Shown here: one piece after another, positions 10,254 through 18,565 of the stretch
How the letters are laid out: the number at the start of each line of letters is the position of its first letter
How positions within the stretch are numbered: the first letter of the stretch is position 1
Source of the DNA: Chryseobacterium gleum
Lineage (GTDB): Bacteria; Bacteroidota; Bacteroidia; Flavobacteriales; Flavobacteriaceae
Length of the DNA stretch: 64,000 nt
Direction of reading: 5' to 3'
Assembly: GCA_945881885.1 (NCBI GenBank)
Contig: CAMCVI010000007.1
Location: 1 to 64,000, forward strand
Notes under the pieces: generated by a model
What the model was told of the DNA's origin: nothing
The model's database searches: none
What the model saw: only the letters and a program-made list of their open reading frames with translations
Made by a program: the position numbers and the translations under genes

Positions 10254-11273
10254 ATGAAAACAAATCGCATTTTTCAGCTAAAATCACTTAGATTTTTAAG
10301 TCTAATTGTAGGTGCTATCACAGTAATAAGTTGTGGTTCGTACCAAAATTCATCGTATTATGATGATGATGGCGTTTATGGTCCTGATAATTCAGTGAAA
10401 ACCAAACGAGTTGTACAAACCGAAACAAGCTCAGGTTCATACAATAACGCATATGCCCAACAGTTCAAAAGTATGAAAGAAGATTTTGGACCTACCGAAG
10501 TTTTAACAGATGTAGACAATTATAAATCACCTCCCGACACAGTATATGTTCAAGAAAATGGTACTAGATATGGCGGCTGGGGTGAAAACCAAACCAACAA
10601 CAATATTGTGATTGTAAATGATAATTGGGGATGGAATAACTGGGGAATGAACGGTTGGGGTTGGAATGGCTGGTATGGCTGGTATGGTAACAACTGGGGA
10701 TGGAACGGCTGGTACGGAAACGGCTGGTACGGAAATGGCTGGTATGGTAATAATTGGGGAATGAATGGTTGGTACGGAAATGGATGGAACAACGGATATT
10801 ATGGAAATGGATGGTATGGTGGCGGCAGAAATGTGGCGGTTAATAATGGTCCACGCGGCGGTTATATAAATAATAACGGTAATTCTGGAAGAGTAGCTTC
10901 TGGAAGAGTTGGTAATACTACCGCTATTCCAAGAAATCAGATAGGTCAAACTAGAGGAACTGCAATCGGTACACCTAGACCGCAAGTTTCGGACCCAAGA
11001 ACTTTAAATCCAAGAGGAAATACAAATACCGGAACGCCAAGAGCACCTATTTCTGATCCAAGAACATATAATCCAAGAGGAAATACAAATACTGGAACTC
11101 CAAGAACTCAAACCTCAGAACCTAGAACAAACACACCAAGAAACGAAACGCCAAGAACAATATCTACACCAAGAAGTTCAGACTTTGGTAGCGGTAGAAG
11201 TTCTGGAGGATTTGGCGGAGGTAGCTCTGGTGGCGGCGGTAGATCTGGCGGCGGCGGTAGAGGAGGAAGATAA
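10254..11273 (+). CDS. Trp/Gly/Asn-rich repeat lipoprotein
   Basis: 339 aa. Lipoprotein signal peptide with lipobox ending VISC (C27). A polar segment (30-110) is followed by a run (about 124-190) built from GWYGNGW-type units with over 20 Trp, then direct repeats of about 20 residues around DPRTxNPRGNTNTGTPR (246-290), and a Ser/Gly/Arg tail ending GGGGRGGR. It is presumably an envelope protein. The aromatic run could bind glycans or pack as a flexible spacer, but I recognise no domain. Own promoter and terminator, so monocistronic. Confidence 0.8.
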   Translation: MKTNRIFQLKSLRFLSLIVGAITVISCGSYQNSSYYDDDGVYGPDNSVKTKRVVQTETSSGSYNNAYAQQFKSMKEDFGPTEVLTDVDNYKSPPDTVYVQENGTRYGGWGENQTNNNIVIVNDNWGWNNWGMNGWGWNGWYGWYGNNWGWNGWYGNGWYGNGWYGNNWGMNGWYGNGWNNGYYGNGWYGGGRNVAVNNGPRGGYINNNGNSGRVASGRVGNTTAIPRNQIGQTRGTAIGTPRPQVSDPRTLNPRGNTNTGTPRAPISDPRTYNPRGNTNTGTPRTQTSEPRTNTPRNETPRTISTPRSSDFGSGRSSGGFGGGSSGGGGRSGGGGRGGR

Positions 11274-11286
11274 AAAGACAAACAAA

Positions 11287-11319
11287 TAAAACCTGTTTGT
11301 AAACGATTGCAGGTTTTTT
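11287..11319 (+). terminator. terminator of the Trp-rich lipoprotein gene
   Basis: AAAACCTG (11288-11295) pairs with CAGGTTTT (11310-11317), followed by T residues. It lies between the lipoprotein stop and the next ATG. Confidence 0.8.
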
Positions 11320-11340
11320 AAAAAATATAATTTTACATAT

Positions 11341-12840
11341 ATGAAAAAGATATTATTTTCTATACTAATTGGAATTGCTTTTACAGTTAGCGCACAAGAA
11401 ACCAATATGTCAGATGCCTTACGATATGGCATTCAAAATTTAAATGGAACAGCAAGATACCGCGCTATGGGTGGTGCATTTGGAGCAATTGGAGGCGATT
11501 TGTCAGCTATAAATAGCAATCCAGCTGGTTCTTCAATTTTCAATTATAACCAAGCTACTATATCACTAACCAGCTTCAATAAAAGCAATAACGCTAATTA
11601 TTTTGGGACAAGTACTAAATCAAATGATAATTCGTTAGATATCAATCAGTTGGGTGCAGTATTTGTTTTTAATGACAATGAATTAAAAAGTGGTTGGAAA
11701 AAATTTGCTTTAGGGTTGAATTATGAAAATGCTAATAATTTTGATGACTTCATTGTAAGTGAAGGTACAAATCCTTACAATTCTATGGATAGTTATTTCT
11801 TACGTTTTGCAAATGCTAGAACTGGAAATATTGCAGGAAATTATTATGAAGATTTAGATTTTATTGACCAACAAGCCCTTTTAGGATATGATTCTTACAT
11901 GATTGATTATGATTCTGCTGGTGATAATTATTACACTAATGTGCCTTCTGGAGGAAAATACTTTCATAGAAATACCATTCAAGCCAGTGGTTATAATGGT
12001 AAATTTACCATGAACTTTTCAAGTGCGTACGAAGATAAACTATACGTAGGTATGAATATGAATTTTCATTTTACAGATTACTTAAGAACTTCTTCATTAT
12101 ATGAAAGCAACCTAAATGCTTTTTATTCCACCGGATTTAGTGTTGATACGGCCCGTTTTAATAATGAATTATATACTTACGGTTCAGGTTTTTCTATGAA
12201 TTTTGGAGCAATTTATAAAGCAAATCAAAATATTCGATTAGGATTGGCATACGAAACACCAACTTGGTATCGCTTAAATGATGAGTTGACACAAACAATT
12301 GCTACCAACTATTATAATGCTACAAACACAACAATGAACCAAGCAATAGTAAATCCGAATACGGTAAACATATATCCAACTTATAAAATACAAACACCAA
12401 GTATATTAACTAGCAGTGCTACCGTTTTATTTGGCAAAAAAGGATTATTAAGTGTGGATTATATATCTAAAAACTTCGCCAAAACGCAATTTAAACCTAA
12501 CAATGAAATTATTTTTAGCAGTTTAAATTCACAAATACAAAATGAACTACAAGATACTTACGAATTTAGAGTTGGTGGAGAATACAAAATTCAAAAATGG
12601 AGTGTTAGAGGCGGATACCGATACGAACAAAGTCCTTATAAAGTAAGTGTAGCTTTGGGCAATTTATTTAGCTATTCTGGTGGATTAGGGTATAATTTTG
12701 GAGATTCTAAATTAGATATTTCCTATACAAAGGAAAATCGTGCAAGAACAGAAGCTTTATTGACTTCTGGTTTAAATGATAGAGCAAAAATTAAAAATTT
12801 CAACAATAATGTTACCTTAACATACGTGGTAAATTTTTAA
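11341..12840 (+). CDS. OmpP1/FadL-type outer-membrane transport protein
   Basis: 499-aa predicted beta-barrel with a Sec signal (cleavage after about TVSAQ). The N-terminal motif RYRAMGGAFGAIGGDLSA followed by INSNPAGSSIF is the FadL/TodX family hallmark. Alternating aromatic strands run to a C-terminal phenylalanine (YVVNF), as expected for BAM-dependent assembly. In other bacteria the family moves hydrophobic substrates; the substrate here is unknown. It starts 67 nt after the lipoprotein stop but behind its terminator. Confidence 0.88.
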   Translation: MKKILFSILIGIAFTVSAQETNMSDALRYGIQNLNGTARYRAMGGAFGAIGGDLSAINSNPAGSSIFNYNQATISLTSFNKSNNANYFGTSTKSNDNSLDINQLGAVFVFNDNELKSGWKKFALGLNYENANNFDDFIVSEGTNPYNSMDSYFLRFANARTGNIAGNYYEDLDFIDQQALLGYDSYMIDYDSAGDNYYTNVPSGGKYFHRNTIQASGYNGKFTMNFSSAYEDKLYVGMNMNFHFTDYLRTSSLYESNLNAFYSTGFSVDTARFNNELYTYGSGFSMNFGAIYKANQNIRLGLAYETPTWYRLNDELTQTIATNYYNATNTTMNQAIVNPNTVNIYPTYKIQTPSILTSSATVLFGKKGLLSVDYISKNFAKTQFKPNNEIIFSSLNSQIQNELQDTYEFRVGGEYKIQKWSVRGGYRYEQSPYKVSVALGNLFSYSGGLGYNFGDSKLDISYTKENRARTEALLTSGLNDRAKIKNFNNNVTLTYVVNF

Positions 12841-12860
12841 ATCACACACAAATATTTCAC

Positions 12861-12897
12861 AAATGTCGCTTTACTTCAAGTTTAGCGACATTTTTTT
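12861..12897 (+). terminator. terminator of the OmpP1-like gene
   Basis: AAATGTCGCT (12861-12870) pairs perfectly with AGCGACATTT (12884-12893), followed by a T run to 12897. The next gene's -7 box begins 2 bp later. Confidence 0.9.
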
Positions 12898-12899
12898 AT

Positions 12900-12907
12900 T
12901 AATTTTG
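12900..12907 (+). promoter_or_regulatory. -7 box of rimO
   Basis: TAATTTTG, 23 nt before the rimO ATG, placed directly after the upstream terminator's T-tract. Confidence 0.65.
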
Positions 12908-12930
12908 CACCCTGAAACAAAAAAATTAGT

Positions 12931-14241
12931 ATGAGAACCAAGTCTTTAAAGAAAAATAAAATCAACGTCATTACCTTAGGTTGTTCTAAAAACGTGTATG
13001 ATAGTGAAATTTTAATGGGACAACTTCGTGCCAACGGAAAAGAAGTAACACACGAAGCCACAAAAGACGAAGGAAATATTATAGTAATTAACACATGTGG
13101 TTTTATAGATAATGCTAAAGAAGAATCGATAAATACGATTTTAGAATATGCCGAAAAGAAAGAACAAGGTTTAGTAGATAAAGTTTTTGTTACCGGTTGT
13201 TTATCTGAGCGTTACAGACCCGATTTAGAAAAAGAAATCCCAAATATAGACCAGTTTTTTGGTACAACAGAATTGCCTTTATTATTAAAAGCATTAGGTG
13301 CCGATTACAAACACGAATTAATTGGAGAACGCTTAACCACAACGCCTAAAAATTACGCTTATTTAAAAATTGCTGAAGGTTGCGACCGACCTTGTAGTTT
13401 TTGTGCCATTCCTTTAATGAGAGGAAAACACAGGTCTACTCCTATTGAACATTTGGTGATTGAAGCTGAAAAATTAGCAAAAAATGGGGTTAAAGAATTA
13501 ATTTTAATTGCACAAGATTTAACCTATTACGGTTTAGATTTGTACAAAAAAAGAAACTTAGCCGAACTTTTAGAAGCCTTAGTTAAAGTAGAAGGAATTG
13601 AATGGATTCGATTACATTACGCCTTCCCTACTGGTTTTCCAATGGACGTTTTAGAATTAATGAAACGCGAACCAAAAATTTGCAACTATTTAGATATTCC
13701 TTTACAACATATTTCAGACAGCATTTTAAAATCGATGCGACGAGGAACTACTCAAGAAAAAACAACTAAATTAATTCAAGAATTTAGAGCGTTAGTTCCT
13801 GAAATGACTATTAGAACGACTTTAATTGTGGGTTATCCTGGCGAAACTGAAGAAGATTTCAATATTCTTAAAAATTGGGTTGAAGAAATGCGTTTCGAAC
13901 GTTTAGGTTGTTTTACCTATTCTCACGAGGAAAACACACACGCCTATTTATTAGAAGACGATGTTCCGGAAGAAGTAAAACAAGACCGAGCCGCACAAAT
14001 TATGGACATTCAAGCACAAATTTCTTGGGAATTAAATCAAGAAAAAATTGGACAAACATTTAAATGTGTCATCGACAGAAAAGAAGGTGAACATTTTGTT
14101 GGAAGAACGGAATTTGACAGCCCTGATGTAGACAATGAAGTATTAATTGACGCTTCAAAATTCTATTTAAAAACAGGCGATTTCGTAAACTTAAAAATCA
14201 TAGACGCTACAGAATTTGATTTGTATGCGGAACCTGTATAA
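12931..14241 (+). CDS. rimO: ribosomal protein S12 methylthiotransferase RimO
   Basis: Radical-SAM enzyme that adds a methylthio group to an aspartate of ribosomal protein S12. 436 aa: the N-terminal domain has three cluster cysteines (C18 in TLGCSKN, C56 in NTCGF, C90 in TGCLSER); the radical-SAM CxxxCxxC is C151-C155-C158 (EGCDRPCSFCAIP); then a C-terminal TRAM domain. The RGKHRS and GCSKN context favours RimO over MiaB. The upstream terminator and own -7 box make it a separate unit. Confidence 0.95.
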   Translation: MRTKSLKKNKINVITLGCSKNVYDSEILMGQLRANGKEVTHEATKDEGNIIVINTCGFIDNAKEESINTILEYAEKKEQGLVDKVFVTGCLSERYRPDLEKEIPNIDQFFGTTELPLLLKALGADYKHELIGERLTTTPKNYAYLKIAEGCDRPCSFCAIPLMRGKHRSTPIEHLVIEAEKLAKNGVKELILIAQDLTYYGLDLYKKRNLAELLEALVKVEGIEWIRLHYAFPTGFPMDVLELMKREPKICNYLDIPLQHISDSILKSMRRGTTQEKTTKLIQEFRALVPEMTIRTTLIVGYPGETEEDFNILKNWVEEMRFERLGCFTYSHEENTHAYLLEDDVPEEVKQDRAAQIMDIQAQISWELNQEKIGQTFKCVIDRKEGEHFVGRTEFDSPDVDNEVLIDASKFYLKTGDFVNLKIIDATEFDLYAEPV

Positions 14242-14296
14242 AAGTAAACTCTAAACCTTTTTACTTTTACCTTTTGCCTTTTACCTTAAAAAAAAC

Positions 14297-14698
14297 CTAA
14301 TTCAACTGTTCGCTGAAAATAGCAATTAATGTCTGTGCGTCAACGATATGATTTGGTGATTCTTCAATAAGTTTCAAAACGCGCTTCATCGCATAAGGAT
14401 TTAGTCCCATATAAATGCCAATTTCATTAATTTTAACGGTTTCTCTTTCATGCAAAACATTATCGGAACGCATTAACAAAGCCAAACGATAAAACTGACA
14501 AATTCTGTTCATTTCGTCTTTTATTACTTTAATTTCTCCTTTATTTTCATATAATTTCAATAAAGTAGCTTTATCAATTTGCAGTTCATAAGCTACAATT
14601 TCAATAAAATCGTATTCTCTATCGTGCAATTCGCCGTCAATTAAAGCAAACGAAATCATTTCTTGCAACAAACTAATTTTTTCTTGAGTAGTTTCCAT
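14297..14698 (-). CDS. TerB-like all-helical protein
   Basis: 133 aa starting METTQEKISLLQ. The helical pattern LLQEMISFALIDGELHDREYDFI resembles the TerB/tellurite-resistance fold, whose metal-binding acids sit in the D-G-E-L-H segment; the role in this group is unknown. A longer reading from a TTG at 14728 is rejected because a -7 box TATATTTG (14733-14726, minus) overlaps that start. Divergent from the esterase gene with only 40 nt between ATGs. I see no other ter genes, so tellurite resistance should not be assumed. Confidence 0.78.
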   Translation of the reverse strand: METTQEKISLLQEMISFALIDGELHDREYDFIEIVAYELQIDKATLLKLYENKGEIKVIKDEMNRICQFYRLALLMRSDNVLHERETVKINEIGIYMGLNPYAMKRVLKLIEESPNHIVDAQTLIAIFSEQLN

Positions 14699-14738
14699 CA
14701 AAATTATTACTTTTATACTATTCTTCAAATATAAAAAA

Positions 14739-15533
14739 ATGCAACAATTTTTAAGACTATTTTTATTATTTTTTTTGATTTCTATTATGAAAACAGTCGC
14801 ACAAAAGCGATTTTCAACCTTTGAAATAGAGGCGCCACAACTTCAGACTAAAAAGAAAATTTGGGTGTATTTACCTTTAAATTATGAAAAATCCAATAAA
14901 AAATATCCTGTAATTTATATGCACGACGCTCAAAATTTATTTGATAAAACTGCGTCTTACGCTGGAGAATGGAATATTGATGAGACTTTAGACAGCTTAA
15001 AAGCCAAAGTAATTATTATTGGCATTGCACACGGAAATGAAAAACGAATAGACGAACTTACTCCGTATAAAAACGAAAAACACGGCGGAGGAAATGCCAA
15101 TGCGTATTTAGAGTTTATTGTAAAAACGTTAAAACCTCATGTAGACACTAAATACAGAACTAAAACAAATGCAAAAAATACTGGTATTTTTGGAAGCTCG
15201 CTTGGCGGATTGGTTTCGTTTTATGCAGCTTTACAATATCCAGAAGTATTTGGAAAAGTAGGCTGCTTCTCGCCTGCATTTTGGATAAATAAGAAAGAAA
15301 TTTTTCAGAAAATGGAGGACACACCAAAATTTACTACCAAAATTTATTTGCTGTGTGGCGATAAAGAAGATGACGGAACAATGGTTTCGGATATGAAAGA
15401 AATGGAAACACTAATCAATTCAAAACGTTGCGAATGCAAAAAGCTAAATAAATCTGTAATTGTAAAAGAGGGCAAACATAACGAAAAATTATGGAGAAAT
15501 GCTTTCGCAAAAGCGTATCTTTGGCTTTTCTGA
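14739..15533 (+). CDS. secreted alpha/beta-hydrolase, esterase-D-like
   Basis: 264 aa with a signal peptide (cleavage near VAQ, residue 22) and a putative-esterase fold: VIYMHDAQNLF strand and oxyanion area (58-68), nucleophile elbow GSSLGG with S154, and a late H247 (GKHNEKLW). D208 after LLCGD is a candidate acid. The family includes siderophore esterases, S-formylglutathione hydrolases and feruloyl esterases. The sequence does not reveal the substrate, and no siderophore genes are nearby. Confidence 0.82.
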   Translation: MQQFLRLFLLFFLISIMKTVAQKRFSTFEIEAPQLQTKKKIWVYLPLNYEKSNKKYPVIYMHDAQNLFDKTASYAGEWNIDETLDSLKAKVIIIGIAHGNEKRIDELTPYKNEKHGGGNANAYLEFIVKTLKPHVDTKYRTKTNAKNTGIFGSSLGGLVSFYAALQYPEVFGKVGCFSPAFWINKKEIFQKMEDTPKFTTKIYLLCGDKEDDGTMVSDMKEMETLINSKRCECKKLNKSVIVKEGKHNEKLWRNAFAKAYLWLF

Positions 15534-15537
15534 ATTA

Positions 15538-15593
15538 GGTAAAGGGTAAAGGGTAAAGGGTAAAGGGTAAAGGGTAAAGGGTAAAGGGTAAAA
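15538..15593. repeat. tandem 7-bp repeat GGTAAAG, 8 copies
   Basis: Seven perfect GGTAAAG units (15538-15586) and one imperfect (GGTAAAA), followed by decayed relatives (GATTAAAGGCTGAAGG). It lies in the spacer between the esterase stop and the DUF1456 gene. The same unit in reverse orientation occurs after rimO (14255-14290) and near 38075-38108. Confidence 0.95.
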
Positions 15594-15645
15594 GATTAAA
15601 GGCTGAAGGCTAAAGTTACAACAAACAAAAAAACATAAAAATAAA

Positions 15646-16143
15646 ATGAACAACAACGATATCTTCAAAAAACTACGTGTGGCTTTACAATTGCGTGACG
15701 ACCAAATAGTTGAAATTTTAAATTTAGTCGATTTTAAAATGTCGAAAGGCGAATTAGGTGATATTTTCCGTGCGGAAGACCACGCTAATTTTATGGAATG
15801 TGGCGATCAAGTACTTCGTAATTTCTTAAACGGATTAATTATTCATTTACGTGGTACAAAGGAAAATCCGAAAAACCCACGAGAAGTAATTAAGACGCAC
15901 AAAGATTACGAAACACAAACTGAACGAACTGATAAAGTTTACGAAACGAAAAAACCTTATAATAAAACGGATAGTAAAACACAGTTTAAACCAAGAACTG
16001 GCGAAAAGAAAGAATTTAAGCCAAAAACCAGTGAAAATTCAGATAAAAAACCAGCGTTCGGGAAAAATAAATTTGGCAACGATAAAAAACCCGCGAAACA
16101 AAATCCAGTGGAAAAATTTAAATTTAAAGACGGAAAAAAATAA
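15646..16143 (+). CDS. DUF1456 (YehS-like) protein with basic tail
   Basis: 165 aa. Residues 1-70 are a DUF1456 domain (MNNNDIFKKLRVALQLRDDQ, then a second related half around FRAEDHANFMECGDQVLRNF). The rest is a Lys/Pro-rich disordered tail (repeats like FKPRTGEKKEFKPKT) that could bind nucleic acid. The family is conserved but its function is unknown. It follows the GGTAAAG repeat and ends in a clear terminator. Confidence 0.85.
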   Translation: MNNNDIFKKLRVALQLRDDQIVEILNLVDFKMSKGELGDIFRAEDHANFMECGDQVLRNFLNGLIIHLRGTKENPKNPREVIKTHKDYETQTERTDKVYETKKPYNKTDSKTQFKPRTGEKKEFKPKTSENSDKKPAFGKNKFGNDKKPAKQNPVEKFKFKDGKK

Positions 16144-16147
16144 CATT

Positions 16148-16178
16148 AAATCCTCAATAGTATTGAGGATTTTTTTTA
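16148..16178. terminator. terminator DUF1456 gene / menD
   Basis: TCCTCAATA (16151-16159) and TATTGAGGA (16161-16169) form a hairpin with A and T runs on both sides. It lies between convergent genes. Confidence 0.85.
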
Positions 16179-16196
16179 TTGATGGTTCAAGTATTA

Positions 16197-17879
16197 TCAC
16201 AAATTATTAAAGTAATCCAATAAAACAATATCATTTGTTTTTTCAGGCGTGAAAATTTCTAAAATAGATGGTCTATTATCGTTCGAAATAAATGAATCCC
16301 AAACAGCATGCAGTTCCGCTTCGTTTTGAACTGAAGTATATTCAAACGCATACATTTTGGCCAAATGTTCCGCAGTTAATTGGTGAGCAGTTTCAAAAAA
16401 AGTGTTAAACGTTTCCGTTTCTTCATGTCCTGGCAATATTCTAAAAATACCGCCACCACTGTTGTTAATTAAAATAATTTTGAAATGCTTCGGAATATAA
16501 TTGTTCCATAAAGCATTACTGTCGTATAGAAAACTTATATCACCCGTAACAAAAATTGTAGGTTTTTTATTTGCTAGAGCGGCTCCAATTGCCGTTGATG
16601 TACTTCCGTCAATTCCGCTTGTGCCACGATTACTAAATACCTCAATTGTTTTAGGCAACGCTACCAATTGCAAATATCGTATTGGCGAACTATTGCTAAC
16701 TTGTAATTGAATATTCTCAGGTAAATTTCGACTTAAAAAATCGAAAACTTTAAAATCTGAAAATGGAATTTCAGACATATACTTTTCGTGTTTTACTAAT
16801 CTATCTTGCCAAATGGATTGAAAATCGAGCTGATAGTTTGATTCTACCAAGTTATTTTTAACTACTAATTGACTTAAAAAACTTGTGCTATTTGTTTGAA
16901 AATGTTGAGACAAACAACCAAATGTATCATAAGCTCTAATTTCATCAATATGCCAATGTTGCTTTGGCTTATAATTTCTCATCAACGATTTTATACGTTT
17001 AGAAACTACCATACCACCAAATGTTAGCAAAATATCTGGTTGAAAATTAAGCTTTTCGTCTTCAGAAAAAGTAGAAATTAAAGTATCAATTCTGTCGATA
17101 AAAGTAGGATGATGTAAATTTGATGTTTTTTCCAAAAGCACCAATACACTTTCGTCATTAGCTAAAGATTCAATATACTTTTGTTCGATAGCATTTGGTA
17201 ACAACTCGCCAACTAAAATTAATTTCTTTTTTGCTGATTGCCATTCTGATAAGAATTTCGCATCCAAATTAAACTCGGATTTTTCAGTAAAAGAATTTGA
17301 AATTATCGGAATATAAGTTGGTTCCAAAAGTGTTTCATATAATGGTTCCTCAAAAGGCACATTTATATGTGCTGGACCTTTTTGAGAAATTGCTGTTTCA
17401 ATAGCAGAAACAATAAGATTGTCATTTTGCGGTGAAGCATTTTCAGTTAAATTAGCCGAAAAAACAATATGATTGGCAAACACATTTTCTTGACGAATGG
17501 TTTGCCCATCACCGATATCAATTTTATTTTTTGGTCTGTCAGCGGAAACAATAAGTAACGGAATTTGGCTATAAAATGCTTCAGCAACTGCAGGATAATA
17601 ATTTAAAACTGCCGAACCCGAAGTGCAAACCACAGCAACAGGTTTTTGTAATTGTTGCGCCAAACCTAAAGCAAAAAAAGCAGCACAACGTTCATCAGCA
17701 ATGCTATAACATGTAAAATCTTCCTGATTGGTAAATCCGATAGTTAAAGGTGCGTTTCTCGATCCAGGAGAAATTACAATATGCTGAATTTCTTTTTGAC
17801 GAAAAATTTGAATAACCGCTTGCGCTAATTGTATTTTTGGATATAAGTTGACTTTCAATTTAGTTTTGTATTGAAACAC
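16197..17879 (-). CDS. menD: SEPHCHC synthase MenD (menaquinone synthesis)
   Basis: Thiamine-diphosphate enzyme joining 2-oxoglutarate and isochorismate, an early menaquinone step. 560 aa from a GTG at 17879. N-terminal HIVISPGSRNAPLTIGF and DERCAAFFALGLA carry the catalytic acid and substrate motifs; the C-terminal GDISFLYDSNALWNN is the ThDP/Mg motif. Homologues usually begin near the YPKIQLAQ segment, so a TTG at 17858 is an alternative start; no in-frame ATG is available. -7 box TAAATTTG at 17948-17941 (minus). Confidence 0.95.
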   Translation of the reverse strand: MFQYKTKLKVNLYPKIQLAQAVIQIFRQKEIQHIVISPGSRNAPLTIGFTNQEDFTCYSIADERCAAFFALGLAQQLQKPVAVVCTSGSAVLNYYPAVAEAFYSQIPLLIVSADRPKNKIDIGDGQTIRQENVFANHIVFSANLTENASPQNDNLIVSAIETAISQKGPAHINVPFEEPLYETLLEPTYIPIISNSFTEKSEFNLDAKFLSEWQSAKKKLILVGELLPNAIEQKYIESLANDESVLVLLEKTSNLHHPTFIDRIDTLISTFSEDEKLNFQPDILLTFGGMVVSKRIKSLMRNYKPKQHWHIDEIRAYDTFGCLSQHFQTNSTSFLSQLVVKNNLVESNYQLDFQSIWQDRLVKHEKYMSEIPFSDFKVFDFLSRNLPENIQLQVSNSSPIRYLQLVALPKTIEVFSNRGTSGIDGSTSTAIGAALANKKPTIFVTGDISFLYDSNALWNNYIPKHFKIILINNSGGGIFRILPGHEETETFNTFFETAHQLTAEHLAKMYAFEYTSVQNEAELHAVWDSFISNDNRPSILEIFTPEKTNDIVLLDYFNNL

Positions 17880-17998
17880 ACATGATATAGAATAAATTTA
17901 ATGTAAAACTATGATTTTGCGTGTTTAAAAATGTTAGTTACAAATTTACTAATAAATACAGATTTTTTTATATTTTTATATCATAAATAAATACTAAA

Positions 17999-18493
17999 AT
18001 GAACCCAACAATTTATAAGTATCAAACGAAAGATTGCTCAGCTATACTTGAAATTATTAACGAGCAAATTTTAACTGGAACTGCATTATACGATTATAAA
18101 CCGAGAACATTAGCACAACAACTGGCCATTTTTGACGATAAATTGCAAAAAGGGTTTCCAATTATAGTCGCAAAAATAGCTGATGAAATTGTAGGATTTG
18201 GATATTACAGCGAATTCCGTTTTAGAGAAGCGTATAAATTTACAGTTGAACATTCGGTTTATGCTAAGAAAAACTACATCGGAAAAGGAATTGGAAAATT
18301 ATTACTTACAGAATTAATTGAATTGGCAAAAAAGCAAAATTTACATACTATGATTGGCGTTATTGATTCGGAAAATGAAAGTAGTATTGCTTTTCACGAA
18401 AAATTTGGATTTGAAAAAGCAGGTTTCATTAAAGAATCTGGTTATAAATTTGACCGCTGGTTGCATTCTGTTTTTATGCAGAAGATACTTTAG
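17999..18493 (+). CDS. GNAT N-acetyltransferase, phosphinothricin-acetyltransferase-like
   Basis: 164 aa, one GNAT domain. It shares with the Pat/Bar group the N-terminal IYKYQTKDCSAILEIINEQI and the acetyl-CoA loop GKGIGKLLL (residues 96-104), followed by IGVIDSENESSIAFHEKFGF. The likely substrate is an amino acid or analogue. Single gene, with a large inverted repeat directly after it. Confidence 0.85.
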   Translation: MNPTIYKYQTKDCSAILEIINEQILTGTALYDYKPRTLAQQLAIFDDKLQKGFPIIVAKIADEIVGFGYYSEFRFREAYKFTVEHSVYAKKNYIGKGIGKLLLTELIELAKKQNLHTMIGVIDSENESSIAFHEKFGFEKAGFIKESGYKFDRWLHSVFMQKIL

Positions 18494-18498
18494 AAGAA

Positions 18499-18561
18499 AG
18501 TGTTCAGTGTTCAGTTTTTAGTGTTCAGTTACTGCCAACTAAAAACTGAACACTGAATACT
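18499..18561. repeat. long inverted repeat built from GTGTTCAGT units
   Basis: A 24-nt arm (18499-18522) is complementary to 18538-18561 with one mismatch; the inner 16 bp are perfect. The arms consist of repeated TGTTCAGT. It sits between the convergent GNAT and glutathione peroxidase genes, has no U-tract outside the stem, and is stronger than a normal terminator. Confidence 0.9.
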
Positions 18562-18565
18562 AAAT

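Noticed and set aside
10527..10985. Minus-strand ORFs (152 and 80 aa) across the Trp-rich gene
   Set aside because: They are mirror frames of the GWYGN repeats (His/Pro/Phe or Ile/Ser/Pro repeats), with no promoter. The plus frame has a signal peptide, promoter and terminator.
14297..14698. Tellurite resistance function for the TerB-like protein
   Set aside because: No other ter genes; only the fold is suggested by the sequence.
14699..14728. TTG start for the TerB-like gene
   Set aside because: It overlaps the -7 box TATATTTG; the ATG at 14698 fits better.
15538..15593. CRISPR array
   Set aside because: Units are 7 bp with no spacers and no cas genes nearby; it is a simple tandem repeat.
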